Part shown: positions 8,894-18,649 of the stretch, one piece after another
Layout of the letters: each line of letters begins with the position of its first letter
Numbering within the stretch: the stretch's first letter is position 1
Assembly (NCBI RefSeq): GCF_000516515.1
Contig: NZ_KI911784.1
Span: forward strand, 992,001-1,056,000
Direction: 5' to 3'
Length of the DNA stretch: 64,000 bases
Source of the DNA: Chloroflexus sp. Y-396-1
GTDB lineage: Bacteria > Chloroflexota > Chloroflexia > Chloroflexales > Chloroflexaceae
Translations under genes and position numbers: made by a program
The notes under the pieces: generated by a model
Told to the model about the DNA's origin: nothing
Database searches by the model: none
Seen by the model: the letters and a program-made list of their open reading frames with translations, nothing else

Positions 8894-10281
8894 CAGCGAC
8901 CAGCACGAATAATGTTCATCATCTCTTCGACTCGGGTGACTTTAACTCTGGGACGTCCTTGGGCCGCGCCCTGAGCCGTTTCATACGCATCAAGTCGTTG
9001 CCAATCAGCGTAGGTCACAAAATCAATTCCACGTTCGCGTAGCAGGTCAGCAATATCATCGTTCTGGGGTGCGCCAGGTAAATTGGGTAGATCGGCCAGC
9101 ATGCTGTTAACAGTTGCCACTGCATCCGGCTTGTTGGTTCCAATAACCCCCGAAGGACCACGCTTGATCCAGCCTACCACATATTCACCCGGTACCGGAT
9201 CACCATTCGGAGCTGTCAGCACTCGTCCATCACGGTTGGGAATAGTGCCACTGGCTTCATCAAACGGTACATCGGGCAATGGTTCACCTCGATACCCTAC
9301 CGAACGCAAAACCATCCCGCAGCTCAATTCCTCGGTAATGCCAGTTCCGCGTGGACGCAAACTGCCATCAGCAGCCTGCACCAATCGGTTGCGCTCAATC
9401 GTGACGCCCGTTACCCGACCATCAACACCGTGGATTGCGATTGGTGAGACCAGGAAGCGCATTACAATGCGGCGTGGAGCACCCGTAGCGCCACGAGCAG
9501 CATAGGCGCGCAACAGCTCCACATTCTTCGCTGCGGTCTTATCCTCGGCGAGCGCTGCTTCGCTCAGGGGGTCGAGTTCCAGATCTGCCGGATCAACAAT
9601 CACATCAACGCCACGCAATTCGCCAAACTCTTTCAGTTCAGGATTGGTGAAAGCAGCTTGCGCTGGCCCGCGCCGCCCAAGCATGACCACTTCCCGAACT
9701 TTGCTCTGTCGTAATGCAGCTAAAGCGTGGTCGGCAATGTCGGTCTTTGCCAGATCATCAGGATCACTCACCAGAATGCGCGTGACATCCATTGCCACAT
9801 TTCCATTTCCGACGACCACGACTCGCTCGACGTTCAGGTCTACTTCCAGATCGCGATAGTCGGGACGGCCATTGTACCAGCCTACGAAGGCAGTTGCTGG
9901 CATACTGCCGAAGAGGTCTTCACCGGGAATGCCCATCCGTCGATCTGACTGGGCGCCAACCGCATAGACAATCTGGTCATAGCGAGCACGTAGATCAGCA
10001 CGGGTAATGTCAACACCAAAGGTCACATTTCCAAAGTAGCGCACACTGCTATGAGCTGCCAGCTTGTCATAGACACGGGTTACGGCCTTAATCGATTGGT
10101 GATCAGGGGCTACCCCCTCACGTACCAGACCGTATGGGGTAGGGAAACGGTTAAAGATGTCGATCTGGCAGACAAGATTCTTCTGTTTGAGTAAGGCCTC
10201 AACGGTGTAAAAACCAGCCGGGCCGGCGCCAATAATTGCAACACGCAGCGGGCGCTGTGCGCTTCCAAGGGGTTCACTCAC
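8893..10281 (-). CDS. FprA-type ferredoxin/adrenodoxin-like NADP+ reductase
   Basis: 462 residues. The FAD-binding motif VAIIGAGPAGFYT is near residue 15, and an NADPH-binding motif VVVGNGNVAMDVTR lies in the middle. The C-terminal block GWIKRGPSGVIGTNKPDA is diagnostic for the mycobacterial FprA/adrenodoxin reductase group. It passes electrons between NADPH and ferredoxin in the cytoplasm. The start is GTG, with AAGGAG 6 bases upstream. It is the first gene of a two-gene operon with the glycosyltransferase. Confidence 0.92.
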   Translation of the reverse strand: MSEPLGSAQRPLRVAIIGAGPAGFYTVEALLKQKNLVCQIDIFNRFPTPYGLVREGVAPDHQSIKAVTRVYDKLAAHSSVRYFGNVTFGVDITRADLRARYDQIVYAVGAQSDRRMGIPGEDLFGSMPATAFVGWYNGRPDYRDLEVDLNVERVVVVGNGNVAMDVTRILVSDPDDLAKTDIADHALAALRQSKVREVVMLGRRGPAQAAFTNPELKEFGELRGVDVIVDPADLELDPLSEAALAEDKTAAKNVELLRAYAARGATGAPRRIVMRFLVSPIAIHGVDGRVTGVTIERNRLVQAADGSLRPRGTGITEELSCGMVLRSVGYRGEPLPDVPFDEASGTIPNRDGRVLTAPNGDPVPGEYVVGWIKRGPSGVIGTNKPDAVATVNSMLADLPNLPGAPQNDDIADLLRERGIDFVTYADWQRLDAYETAQGAAQGRPRVKVTRVEEMMNIIRAGR

Positions 10282-11124
10282 GGTGTACTCCTTTGCTGTC
10301 GTTTCATGATAACGGATTGTGATTTACCGCACAGATTGGGTGCAATGTACCATGTATGTTACGCTATGTCAAATGACGCTGACACCAAGCAGAGCATGGA
10401 GTGATGATTACGAATGACGCCATTTCTTTACCCAATCTGTCATTACCATGAGTGAGCATTGCCACCGTTATCGCGGTTTAATCCCTGTCGAAATGACGAT
10501 CAATTCGGTGCGACCCCATAAGAGACTGCGTCGGCACACCACGCAGAGCGGACAAGGAACTTACCTTGACCAGTACAATGACGGGTATTCGTTTTGGAAA
10601 ATGCTATCTCTCGTCAGAATAACAGCGCCGTACCAAAGTTCATCCTCAAGCGAAATGGCAATACGTCTTTGCAAAGCAACGATGATGTGATGGTATTCTA
10701 GACATATTCCCTATCCTCACCGTATACCAAATCTTGATACGTGGCATATGTTTTTGCAATTCCTCGCTTATATTCCAGGTATGTGCGGCTCCGAGTCGGA
10801 TGAGACACGGTTTTATACCTGGCGTCATGCGCGTTCCTGCGGCCCGCGTTTCTGGTAAGAGGCGAAATGTTACCCATCCTTTCGATTTATCTGTTTACGC
10901 AGTGTAGGTGAGCATGTCGGGAAAGCAGTCAACCAACGATTTTGGAACGGTAATCTGGTCGTTTCTGCACGTAACATTCAAGAAATACATAAAGGCTAAC
11001 GCTGCTTGTGGACGAAGGCTAACTCAACTCTAAAAACATCAAGAAGTTTCCTGACCCGCCAGTTATCTGTGAGCATAGCGAACGGCACATCCGGTACACG
11101 TGATAGATTGATAGCAACCAAATT
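10282..11124. other. 840-bp intergenic stretch without a supportable gene
   Basis: Both strands were read. The open frames present (for example 10448-10690 plus and 10646-10828 minus) have low-complexity or improbable composition, no ribosome site and no motif. Base composition is more AT-rich than the flanking genes. It could hold a decayed gene, but nothing recognisable remains. Confidence 0.5.
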
Positions 11125-14100
11125 TCATTCCTCCCCATGTCTGGCTACCTGAATCACTATTGGCTCATCATCACCGCTGATTAGTAGCGCTCGGCCCGGT
11201 GGCTGGTCGCTGTTGCGCTGCTCGATGAGGGGTAAGCTCAAACCGAGTAGCCGAGTGCCTGATTTGTAGCGTCCCGGCCAGAGTATCAGCCCATTACGCG
11301 CACCATCGATCACGCGCATCAACGGATCATCGGCATAACTGATACCAGCCGCAATGAGCAGGTGAAACGGTTCGGTGCCGGTCTGTGCTAGTTCAACGAG
11401 TTGTTGAAAGAGGTTCGGTGTTGTGCTGTAGCTCTGGGTGAAGTGATCACGCCAACGTTCACGGCAAAGCTGGTAGTCGTCGATTACGACTAGATAACGG
11501 TTGGTTGGATCACGACGCAGCCCAACTAGTTCTGTACTTAACGTAGCAATGCCTGCTTCGTCGGCGACATATCGCACTGTTTGCGGCAGTGTTCGCAAAT
11601 GGTGCAAACTGCGACGCGGACCATCAATCACCAGCAGACGTAACGATGGTAAGGCATTGAGTGCACTTTGAGCCAGTGTTAGCAGCGCGGTACTCTTGCC
11701 GCTCCGTCGCGGACCAAACACAAGTGCATGGGATGCCTCAAGGGTAAGACACAGCCGCGCTGGACCCGGTGGTTCTGCGGCCCAACCACACACCAGCCGC
11801 AACGTTGCATCGGTGTAGTGCGATGGTGGTAAGTGAGCGGTAGACAATCGCTCTGGCAACAAAGCCAGCGGTGGTGGCATCTGATCGGTTTGCAGTGTAT
11901 TAGACTTCAGCACGGCCACCTGTGCACGTATGGCTTGCATTAGCTCGTGCGGATCACCGCTCTCGCTACACCCCGTCGGTAGTGCAACTTGTACCTCAAG
12001 TAATCCTTCATCAGGATGCAGCCAGTACCCGCGGCCAGGTGTCTGTGGCGGCAACTGATTGACCGGTCGTTGCCCAAATACATCAGCATAATCGTTGAGA
12101 TCGGCCATCCGCAACGCCACTCGCTGTTCGAAGAGGGCGGCTAGTCGGTAAGGCATATCAGCAGGTCGATCAGCACAAACAATCAAATGCACACCGAGGT
12201 CACGTCCGGTACGTGCCAGACGCACCAGATCGGCCAGATCACTTTCGCCGTGGGCATCACGTAACTCATCACGCAGCACTGCCAGACGGTCGATCACAAC
12301 CAGCAACGCTGGTCCTGGCGATTGACCGGCAAGAACTCTAAGCCGTCGTTCGCGCAACTGATGGTCAAGCTGCCGAAAGAGGGTCACAAGCGCCTCTCGC
12401 TCGAAAGGACGCACCAGCGCGCCCACATGCGGTAGATCGGCCAATATACTCAATAGTCGACCATCTCCATCGATTAAATAACACCAAAGCGATGAAGGTG
12501 ACAGCCGTTCGGCGAGATTGAGCACAATACGAGCCAATACCATACTTTTGCCGCTCGCCGGCCCACCAAAGATCGCTAAATGCCCCGAACGTAGATCAAC
12601 CAGCAGCGGGATCTGCCGACTCTGTTGGGGTATGTCGAGCAAGCCAACGACAGTTTGCGCATCGGTTGCCGGGATTTTCATCGTTAAGCGGGGTGGAAGT
12701 GGCGGATGCCAGATCGGCAATGGTTGCCAGTCCAGAGCTTTAAGATACGCCTGACCAGCGCTTATTAGGCGTCGCCCGATCAGATCGAGATCACTTTGGC
12801 CATTCGCTTGACCAGCCAGCCGTGCCACCTGGAACAAACGCACGTCACTCCCGCTACGCATATAGGCACGACCGGGAAACTGAGCTGGCAAGAACGCTGC
12901 ATCAGGGCGCTGAAGCATTTCGCGGCTATCATCACTGCTTCCCAAGCGCAATGCAATAAAATAGCTCAGTTGGCTACGAATTTCATCACTCACTACTCGT
13001 GCCGGTTGTTGAGTTGCAATCAACAGATGCACGCCGAGCGAGCGACCCTGCTTCACGACCCGTATCAGAGCACTGACAAATTCAGGACAACTGCGTGTCA
13101 TCTCGTCGAATTCATCGAGCACAATCAGCAAATTAGGCAGCGGTGGCAACGAGTATCGTCCGGCCAGTGCACGATAATCAGCTATGTTTTCAAGGTGGAT
13201 ACCATAGCGTTCAGCAACGTGACGTAAGGCTGCCTTACGGCGGTGCAATTCACTGCTGATCGCTGCAATCGCACGCATCGCCAGCCGTCCGTCGAGATCG
13301 GTGACAAAACCGGTCGTGTGAGGCCAGCCAGCAAAAGGCGCTAATGCAGCTCCACCTTTGAAGTCAACGAGCAACATATTGAGTCGATCAGGGCCGTGCA
13401 TTACCGCGAGTGAAGTGATAATCGTCTGGAGTAAAACACTCTTCCCCGCGCCGGTTGCTCCGGCAATAATACCGTGAGGGCCATGATGTTGTTCGTTGAG
13501 ATTGAGATAGCACAATTTCCCTTCGCCCACCGCGCCAATTGGCACGTCATGATGCCAGGCGGTAGATGACCACTGTTGCCAGTACGAGGGAATACCTCCT
13601 TCATCGGGAAGCACAGCGGTGAGCAGATCGATGAGGCGCACCTGTCGCGGTAAGTGATGACCGGTACCAACTTCGGTTAGGCGAATTGTTGATAAGCGAC
13701 CTGCTAGACGTTCAATATCACGACGCTCGAAGAGATCGGGCTGAAACGGAGTTACTGGCCAGGCTTCACCGGCGCGCGTCCAACGTCCCATTCGTTGATC
13801 AACTTCAACTACTGCTGCGCAATGTTCAGGAACATTTGCCCAATCATCAGCCAGCACCACCACGATGAAACGATGGGCCCCACCATCACGCAGTATTTGA
13901 CCAAGCGCAGTGTGAACCGTTACCAGCGAAGCACTATCGACAATAATTACAAATGGGAGCGGATGTGCTGATGAACCTTCCCGACGCCGACTCAGTTCGT
14001 CAAGGAGGAAGGTTAACAGACGCTCTACCGCGGCTGGCTCAGCAGCAATCAATGCCCGTCCAACCGGTGTTTCATCGAGCAATTGACCATGCGGTAAACG

Positions 14101-14880
14101 CATGATCCACTGCCAATCAGCAGCAGTTGTAACGCTAGTGATTACGCCGATACGCAATTCGGTGGGAGCATGCAATACCGCAGCTTGGGCAAGCATTGCG
14201 TAGGTCAGCCCTAATACTGCCGGTCGTGGCCCGGCGATGCCGAGCGAGCCGAGTTGCAGCAACGGTAAACAAATCGGCACCTGGTGCAGACTAGCATATT
14301 CGGCGATTAATTGATCGATCCGACGGTCGGCAGGTGCATCTGTGGGTGCAACTACCCGCACAGATGCCGGTAACGTACCACAGCCTAACCGCAACTCTAG
14401 CGCATCATCATCACTCAGACGACGCTCCCACAAGCGAGGCTCTGGCGCCCGTGGCCGCTCGTCAGCACCTGCAATCCGGAGTAATTCAGCAGGATCGGGT
14501 GCCAGATACCGACGAGCAGCCCGTTCCTCTTCGTGCAAGCGACGTAAGCGGGCTTTGACCGTCGCCAATCGATCAGCAAAGAGTGCTTGTTGCTCAGCAT
14601 ACGTCTGGGCGTTTCGCCGAGAAGCATCGTGCTCCTGGAACAGGGTAAATCCACCGCTCAGCACTGCCAGGATAAGTGCCGGTACTGCCGCCCACCATGA
14701 ACCGAACCCAAACAGCGCACTCGTCCCAAACAAAAGCGCTGCGATGATTGGTAGTGATGCCTGCATCCAGGCTGTATTTGATCGCAGTGCAGGAGGGTGC
14801 GGCGGTGTCGGTAGTTCAACCGTCTCAACACGCCAGCGTGGACGTAACCGAGGTGGCCGATTAAAATTACTGTCCACCAT
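11125..14880 (-). CDS. eccC: EccC/FtsK-type secretion ATPase of a type VII (WXG100) system
   Basis: 1251 residues. Two transmembrane helices (about residues 42-75) follow a short cytoplasmic N-terminus, then three FtsK/SpoIIIE ATPase domains. The Walker A lysines are Lys480 (GATGAGKS), Lys778 (GPASGKS) and Lys1062 (GPRRSGKS). Only domain 1 has a full Walker B with acidic pair (LIVLDEFDEM) and an ATQQP sensor; domains 2 and 3 have VVIDRL and VVIDDY. This is the EccC pattern, in which domain 1 is the motor and the later domains bind substrate tails. It docks at the membrane and drives export of WXG100-type proteins. The gene overlaps the upstream WXG100 gene by 14 bases. Confidence 0.9.
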   Translation of the reverse strand: MVDSNFNRPPRLRPRWRVETVELPTPPHPPALRSNTAWMQASLPIIAALLFGTSALFGFGSWWAAVPALILAVLSGGFTLFQEHDASRRNAQTYAEQQALFADRLATVKARLRRLHEEERAARRYLAPDPAELLRIAGADERPRAPEPRLWERRLSDDDALELRLGCGTLPASVRVVAPTDAPADRRIDQLIAEYASLHQVPICLPLLQLGSLGIAGPRPAVLGLTYAMLAQAAVLHAPTELRIGVITSVTTAADWQWIMRLPHGQLLDETPVGRALIAAEPAAVERLLTFLLDELSRRREGSSAHPLPFVIIVDSASLVTVHTALGQILRDGGAHRFIVVVLADDWANVPEHCAAVVEVDQRMGRWTRAGEAWPVTPFQPDLFERRDIERLAGRLSTIRLTEVGTGHHLPRQVRLIDLLTAVLPDEGGIPSYWQQWSSTAWHHDVPIGAVGEGKLCYLNLNEQHHGPHGIIAGATGAGKSVLLQTIITSLAVMHGPDRLNMLLVDFKGGAALAPFAGWPHTTGFVTDLDGRLAMRAIAAISSELHRRKAALRHVAERYGIHLENIADYRALAGRYSLPPLPNLLIVLDEFDEMTRSCPEFVSALIRVVKQGRSLGVHLLIATQQPARVVSDEIRSQLSYFIALRLGSSDDSREMLQRPDAAFLPAQFPGRAYMRSGSDVRLFQVARLAGQANGQSDLDLIGRRLISAGQAYLKALDWQPLPIWHPPLPPRLTMKIPATDAQTVVGLLDIPQQSRQIPLLVDLRSGHLAIFGGPASGKSMVLARIVLNLAERLSPSSLWCYLIDGDGRLLSILADLPHVGALVRPFEREALVTLFRQLDHQLRERRLRVLAGQSPGPALLVVIDRLAVLRDELRDAHGESDLADLVRLARTGRDLGVHLIVCADRPADMPYRLAALFEQRVALRMADLNDYADVFGQRPVNQLPPQTPGRGYWLHPDEGLLEVQVALPTGCSESGDPHELMQAIRAQVAVLKSNTLQTDQMPPPLALLPERLSTAHLPPSHYTDATLRLVCGWAAEPPGPARLCLTLEASHALVFGPRRSGKSTALLTLAQSALNALPSLRLLVIDGPRRSLHHLRTLPQTVRYVADEAGIATLSTELVGLRRDPTNRYLVVIDDYQLCRERWRDHFTQSYSTTPNLFQQLVELAQTGTEPFHLLIAAGISYADDPLMRVIDGARNGLILWPGRYKSGTRLLGLSLPLIEQRNSDQPPGRALLISGDDEPIVIQVARHGEE

Positions 14881-15196
14881 AAGATGCTACCTGTTGTAAT
14901 GCCGCTCGTTCACGGTTGATCCGAGCTTGTTCAGCACGTGCTCGTTCACTAGCCTGGGCAATTGCCTGCGCAGCCTGTAAACAGCGATCACGCAATTGAA
15001 CGGCAGTGATCTGCAACGCAGCCTGGCGTAATGCCCATTCATCCTGACGTGGTCCACGCCAATCGGCAAGGAGTTCGGTTGCAGCACGGGAGCGTTGTCT
15101 TTGCTCAGCATCCACGGCGGCAGCAACGCGACGGAGGGCCGCAATGGCTGCATCGGATGCCTGCCAGTCCCACCAGACATCAGGTTGGCCTGACAT
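14867..15196 (-). CDS. WXG100-family (EsxA/ESAT-6-like) secretion substrate
   Basis: 109 residues, almost wholly helical and alanine-rich. The central DWRGPRQDEW supplies a W-x-G turn between two predicted helices, as in WXG100 proteins, which form helical hairpin dimers and are exported by EccC. GGAGG stands 6 bases before the ATG. The 3' end overlaps eccC by 14 bases, so the two are co-translated. The C-terminus lacks an obvious YxxxD/E export motif; that motif might lie on a dimer partner. At 109 residues it fits the family size. Confidence 0.8.
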   Translation of the reverse strand: MSGQPDVWWDWQASDAAIAALRRVAAAVDAEQRQRSRAATELLADWRGPRQDEWALRQAALQITAVQLRDRCLQAAQAIAQASERARAEQARINRERAALQQVASYGGQ

Positions 15197-15679
15197 AATC
15201 GTCCTCCTTAATAGCCGGTTTGGTAGTATCGAAACACGTATGAAACATTCGATGTACTTATGCAGTACACCGCTGAAGGTTCATCAACTGATCCGGTTCA
15301 CTTCAAGTATCGTCAGCACGTCATTGGCAAGTGGGTGAGCAATCTGCTCTTACCGTTATGACGATGGTAATGTGTCTGCTACCTGTGAGTGCAAGCCTCT
15401 GACTGTTGCAGTGAAGGGCTGATGAGGCTATCCTGTTATGCGCCGCAACACGTGCCTGCGCTGCGGATAATCATCACCTTCCACGCAATCCCCTTCTTCT
15501 TTCAATGGAAAGAGGAAGGGCGAGTGCGGCAGGTAGCCTTGAGGAAGTACATTTTCAGATACGCTTTAGAGGGAGTCTGAAAAATGATCCTCCTATACCA
15601 GCTTCGTCAGAGTTCTATCGACTGCTGAAGCGTGGCTTTAGCAGTCCATAAGCAGCCTGTCACTCTTCTTTAGAAACAC
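15197..15679. repeat. Intergenic gap inside the type VII locus with two hairpins
   Basis: No gene is seen in this 480-bp gap. Hairpin 1 (15491-15520) pairs CCCTTCTTCTTTC with GAAAGAGGAAGGG, one mismatch, loop AATG. Hairpin 2 (15620-15646) pairs GACTGCTGAAG with CTTTAGCAGTC, loop CGTGG, and recurs at 41028-41056. Both lie just after the lipase stop codon on the minus strand, so they may end the upstream transcript and separate it from the WXG100-eccC pair. Confidence 0.6.
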
Positions 15680-17740
15680 TCAAGCCCATAGCGGGTCTTG
15701 CACCCAATTCCAATTATCGATTGGTGGTGTTGGTATCTCAATGAGCCTGAATTGGATTGGATCGATAGTAAAGGGCAAGGTTTGCGCTACAGCGGGCAAT
15801 TGTGAATAATCGAGATCGTCATAGTCGCTGTGAATGTTAAAAGGCTGATCGATGCGGCCATTTTCCAGAGTGTAGACGACATCGCGGTATCGCGCATCGC
15901 TGTGACCGGCGCCGACCGACAACGCCAGCTTATCATCACTATCGACATAGTGACGGACGATCACCGATTGTCCGTTGATCACAGGTGGTACATCGTCCCA
16001 TTCACCTTCTGGTCGTACTGCACCCAGTGTCGTGACACTGGCTAACTGAATATTGCGTTGCGCCAGGGCTGCCTGTACTTGTGGATCGTTACTCAAGAGA
16101 ATGCACATGCCACCCCCCATGCTGTGACCGGTCAAATGCAGGGTACTACCCAACGGCAATGTCTCGATTAGCCGCAAGATCCGCTCTCGTACCGTCTGAT
16201 AGTATTCGTTGTAGGCAATTCGTTCTTTGCCACCTGCTGTCTCAATCACCGACACCAGACCGTTGGTACTGTAAGCCATGTTGATCAGGCTCAGTCCATT
16301 GATCCCAACCGCATATACTCCCTGTCCTACCTGTGCGGCCCGTACCTCCTCACCCAGGTACGAGCTGATCAAACCGTGGTTGTTGGCCTGTAATGCAGCC
16401 GGTGTCACCTGGTATGGTTTGGTCGGATCGCACACAGTATCAGCCGGAGGAAAGACTACAGTTACTGCGGCCTGACCATTTGGTTCAGCATCTGGACCTT
16501 CGGCAGGACGGGTCAATGGACGCAGCGGTAGACTACTTCGCGCTATGGCATCGATCCGTTCCAGATTTGCGACCAACGCCCGAATTTCATCGTGCGATAG
16601 ATAGTGAAAGGCATCGATCCAGAAACCACTCTCAATAATTGCCAGGGCATCAGCCGGATGTTGGACGATTTCGGGTAAACGCGGCGCGCTGGCCAAGCCG
16701 ACAAGGCCACTAATCTGCGCTCCAACCAAGAAAAACAGGAAGGTGGGAGGAGCCCCTACTATTGTCATACTGGTACTCATTACCAGACTCTGGTTGAGGA
16801 TATGCCAGCACTGCTCGCGGTTGGGCAAAAGCAATAGCCAGGGCAATAGCCAGCGCAATGTCTGTTGCTGCCAGTGTTGCCAGACGAGTTGAGCACCCTC
16901 TTGCCCGATAGCTTCTAACGAACTGCTTATCCGGTGCACCATCGCTACCACTGCTGGCGATGGTGCACCAAAAGAGGCCAGCGGTGAAAGGAGTGGCGTC
17001 ATTGGCCCGAATATTCCAGGCACGAAACGCGCTAGCCAACCTACCGTTGCCAACGAGGTGACAACCGTATTCGCTGCCGATTGCAGGCGAGCGAGTACCT
17101 GCTGCATCGTCTGAATGTAGTACCCTATCCTGAGGGCAACCGGGAACGGCTGCCAGGGCAACACGACCGCCCATGCGAGTTGAACCTGCCAGTATGTGTG
17201 TGCTACGGCCACAGGCAGGTCAGGCCAAAGCAAACGAAGCCACCATCGTTGGTAGGGCGGAGCCACCTGCACGACCCAGCTTCGCATCAGCCAGGTAGCG
17301 GCTCGCAACCCGATAGCATTTCGCGTCAATGAGCACACCGGTCGGCGGAGCGTCCAGATCGTATGCAAGGCGAGCCGTGTCCCGATGTTGAACCCCGACC
17401 AGTGTGACGGAAACCATCGTTGCGTGACTGCTAACGTGGTCATCGTCAGGGTTAGAGCATGATCAAAAGAAATTCTCTGAAGTGCTCCGCGATCAGCAGC
17501 CTCGATACGGTCGGCTGTACTACGGACCCACTCTACTAACTCGCCGATAGCACGACAATGAGCAAAAAGGTGATCGCTCAGGCCGTTGAGTTGCGGCACA
17601 TCATACTCGCGACAACGACCGGAAAAGTGTTGTAGCGTATGGCTCAGCCGACTTACTTCGGCGTGCAGATGGTCTTTTTCAACGGCGACGGCAGCAGCGA
17701 AGCGTCGCAGATGATCGGGAATAGCAGCAACCGTGTTCAT
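15680..17740 (-). CDS. Type VII-associated lipase with long helical N-terminal region
   Basis: 686 residues from the ATG placed one base after the stop of the upstream gene (TGA-A-ATG); a longer frame from 17776 would overlap that gene. Residues 1-100 are helical with an LXG/WXG-like look. Residues ~110-370 contain several hydrophobic, Trp-rich segments. The last ~230 residues form a class 3-type lipase domain: nucleophile Ser540 in LTGHSMGGGM, a probable acid in HYVDSDDK, and a probable base in FNIHSDYDD. Its position between WXG100 genes suggests an exported lipase or membrane-active effector. The lipase fold is solid; effector status is inferred. No signal peptide is present. Confidence 0.7.
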   Translation of the reverse strand: MNTVAAIPDHLRRFAAAVAVEKDHLHAEVSRLSHTLQHFSGRCREYDVPQLNGLSDHLFAHCRAIGELVEWVRSTADRIEAADRGALQRISFDHALTLTMTTLAVTQRWFPSHWSGFNIGTRLALHTIWTLRRPVCSLTRNAIGLRAATWLMRSWVVQVAPPYQRWWLRLLWPDLPVAVAHTYWQVQLAWAVVLPWQPFPVALRIGYYIQTMQQVLARLQSAANTVVTSLATVGWLARFVPGIFGPMTPLLSPLASFGAPSPAVVAMVHRISSSLEAIGQEGAQLVWQHWQQQTLRWLLPWLLLLPNREQCWHILNQSLVMSTSMTIVGAPPTFLFFLVGAQISGLVGLASAPRLPEIVQHPADALAIIESGFWIDAFHYLSHDEIRALVANLERIDAIARSSLPLRPLTRPAEGPDAEPNGQAAVTVVFPPADTVCDPTKPYQVTPAALQANNHGLISSYLGEEVRAAQVGQGVYAVGINGLSLINMAYSTNGLVSVIETAGGKERIAYNEYYQTVRERILRLIETLPLGSTLHLTGHSMGGGMCILLSNDPQVQAALAQRNIQLASVTTLGAVRPEGEWDDVPPVINGQSVIVRHYVDSDDKLALSVGAGHSDARYRDVVYTLENGRIDQPFNIHSDYDDLDYSQLPAVAQTLPFTIDPIQFRLIEIPTPPIDNWNWVQDPLWA

Positions 17741-17741
17741 T

Positions 17742-18536
17742 TCATGCAGCCTCGCAGATCCAGGCACCAAACTCACTCACTCTGGCGCGCATTCCACGAC
17801 CACCAATCGGCCACAGCGCCAGCAGATCAGAGCCTTCAGATTCAGGCGCAATCCACCAGCTTCCCTGCTGGCCGGAGATTACCATCGCACCACGAGCCAC
17901 CGAGTCCGGTCGACGAAGCTTTCGGATCGCAACGAGTGCATGGCGCGTAGGCTGCGGGCCGACGGTCTTCACCAACATTCGGGCCATTTCCGACGAATGA
18001 CCTTGCTGCTCGAGCAGCGAGGCTGCCAGATTGAGGTCATTGCGTTGGAGAGCGTTGAACGCGGCTAACAGTGCCTCGCCGTTCAGGAACAGTGGTTGCT
18101 CAATCGCCGGTTCCGGTAGTGTGACCGGCATCACCGTGGTCAGCAAGGTTTCGAGTACCTGCCCTGCACCGAGCAGTAACGCAAAGCGATGCACATCAGG
18201 GACAGGACTGGTGTGCATAACGAGATGCTTATCGGCCCGACTGATGTGACAAAGACGGGTCGGTGGACCACTGGCAACAATCAACAGATGTTCGGCCAAT
18301 GCAGATACACGTAGCGCCGTCGCCAGCTCAGGTGGGGGTTGCGGTTGCTGATCGGGTTGGGTGGGCATTGTGAGCAAGTCACGAGCCGCCAGACTACCGG
18401 CAGCCGCACTCAGCACACCTTCGAGTACCGGGCGCTCAGGCAACGCGCTCTGACCAAGCGCGAACGGACGTGGTAATTCAAGCAGACCAAGGAGCAAGAG
18501 CAGTTCGGCATGGCTGATCTGAAAGGTTTGGGTCAT
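17742..18536 (-). CDS. EspG-like type VII secretion-associated protein (candidate chaperone)
   Basis: 264 residues from the second ATG, which has GGAGAAGG at the right distance; an ATG 12 bases upstream is also possible. No signal peptide or membrane helix. The layout echoes actinobacterial EspG: an opening ISHAELLLLLGLLELPRPF segment, a helical middle, and a C-terminal beta section (GAMVISGQQGSWWIAPES...). EspG proteins bind PE/PPE or Esx substrates in the cytoplasm before export. Overall residue identity to EspG is probably low, so this is a structure-style guess from order and context. It is one base from the lipase start, so the two are coupled. Confidence 0.45.
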   Translation of the reverse strand: MTQTFQISHAELLLLLGLLELPRPFALGQSALPERPVLEGVLSAAAGSLAARDLLTMPTQPDQQPQPPPELATALRVSALAEHLLIVASGPPTRLCHISRADKHLVMHTSPVPDVHRFALLLGAGQVLETLLTTVMPVTLPEPAIEQPLFLNGEALLAAFNALQRNDLNLAASLLEQQGHSSEMARMLVKTVGPQPTRHALVAIRKLRRPDSVARGAMVISGQQGSWWIAPESEGSDLLALWPIGGRGMRARVSEFGAWICEAA

Positions 18537-18649
18537 AACCTTCTCCATGACTGATGAGCAACTGATCCAAAGAGGAGCCTGGCCGACAAGAGACTGTATT
18601 GCACCACGTTCAGCACAAAACAGCCTCTCGTCTCCCTTTAGTCGAATGT

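Noticed and set aside
14342-14899. 185-residue plus-strand frame opposite eccC
   Set aside because: Antisense to a strongly supported gene, with Ser/Arg/Gly-rich shadow composition.
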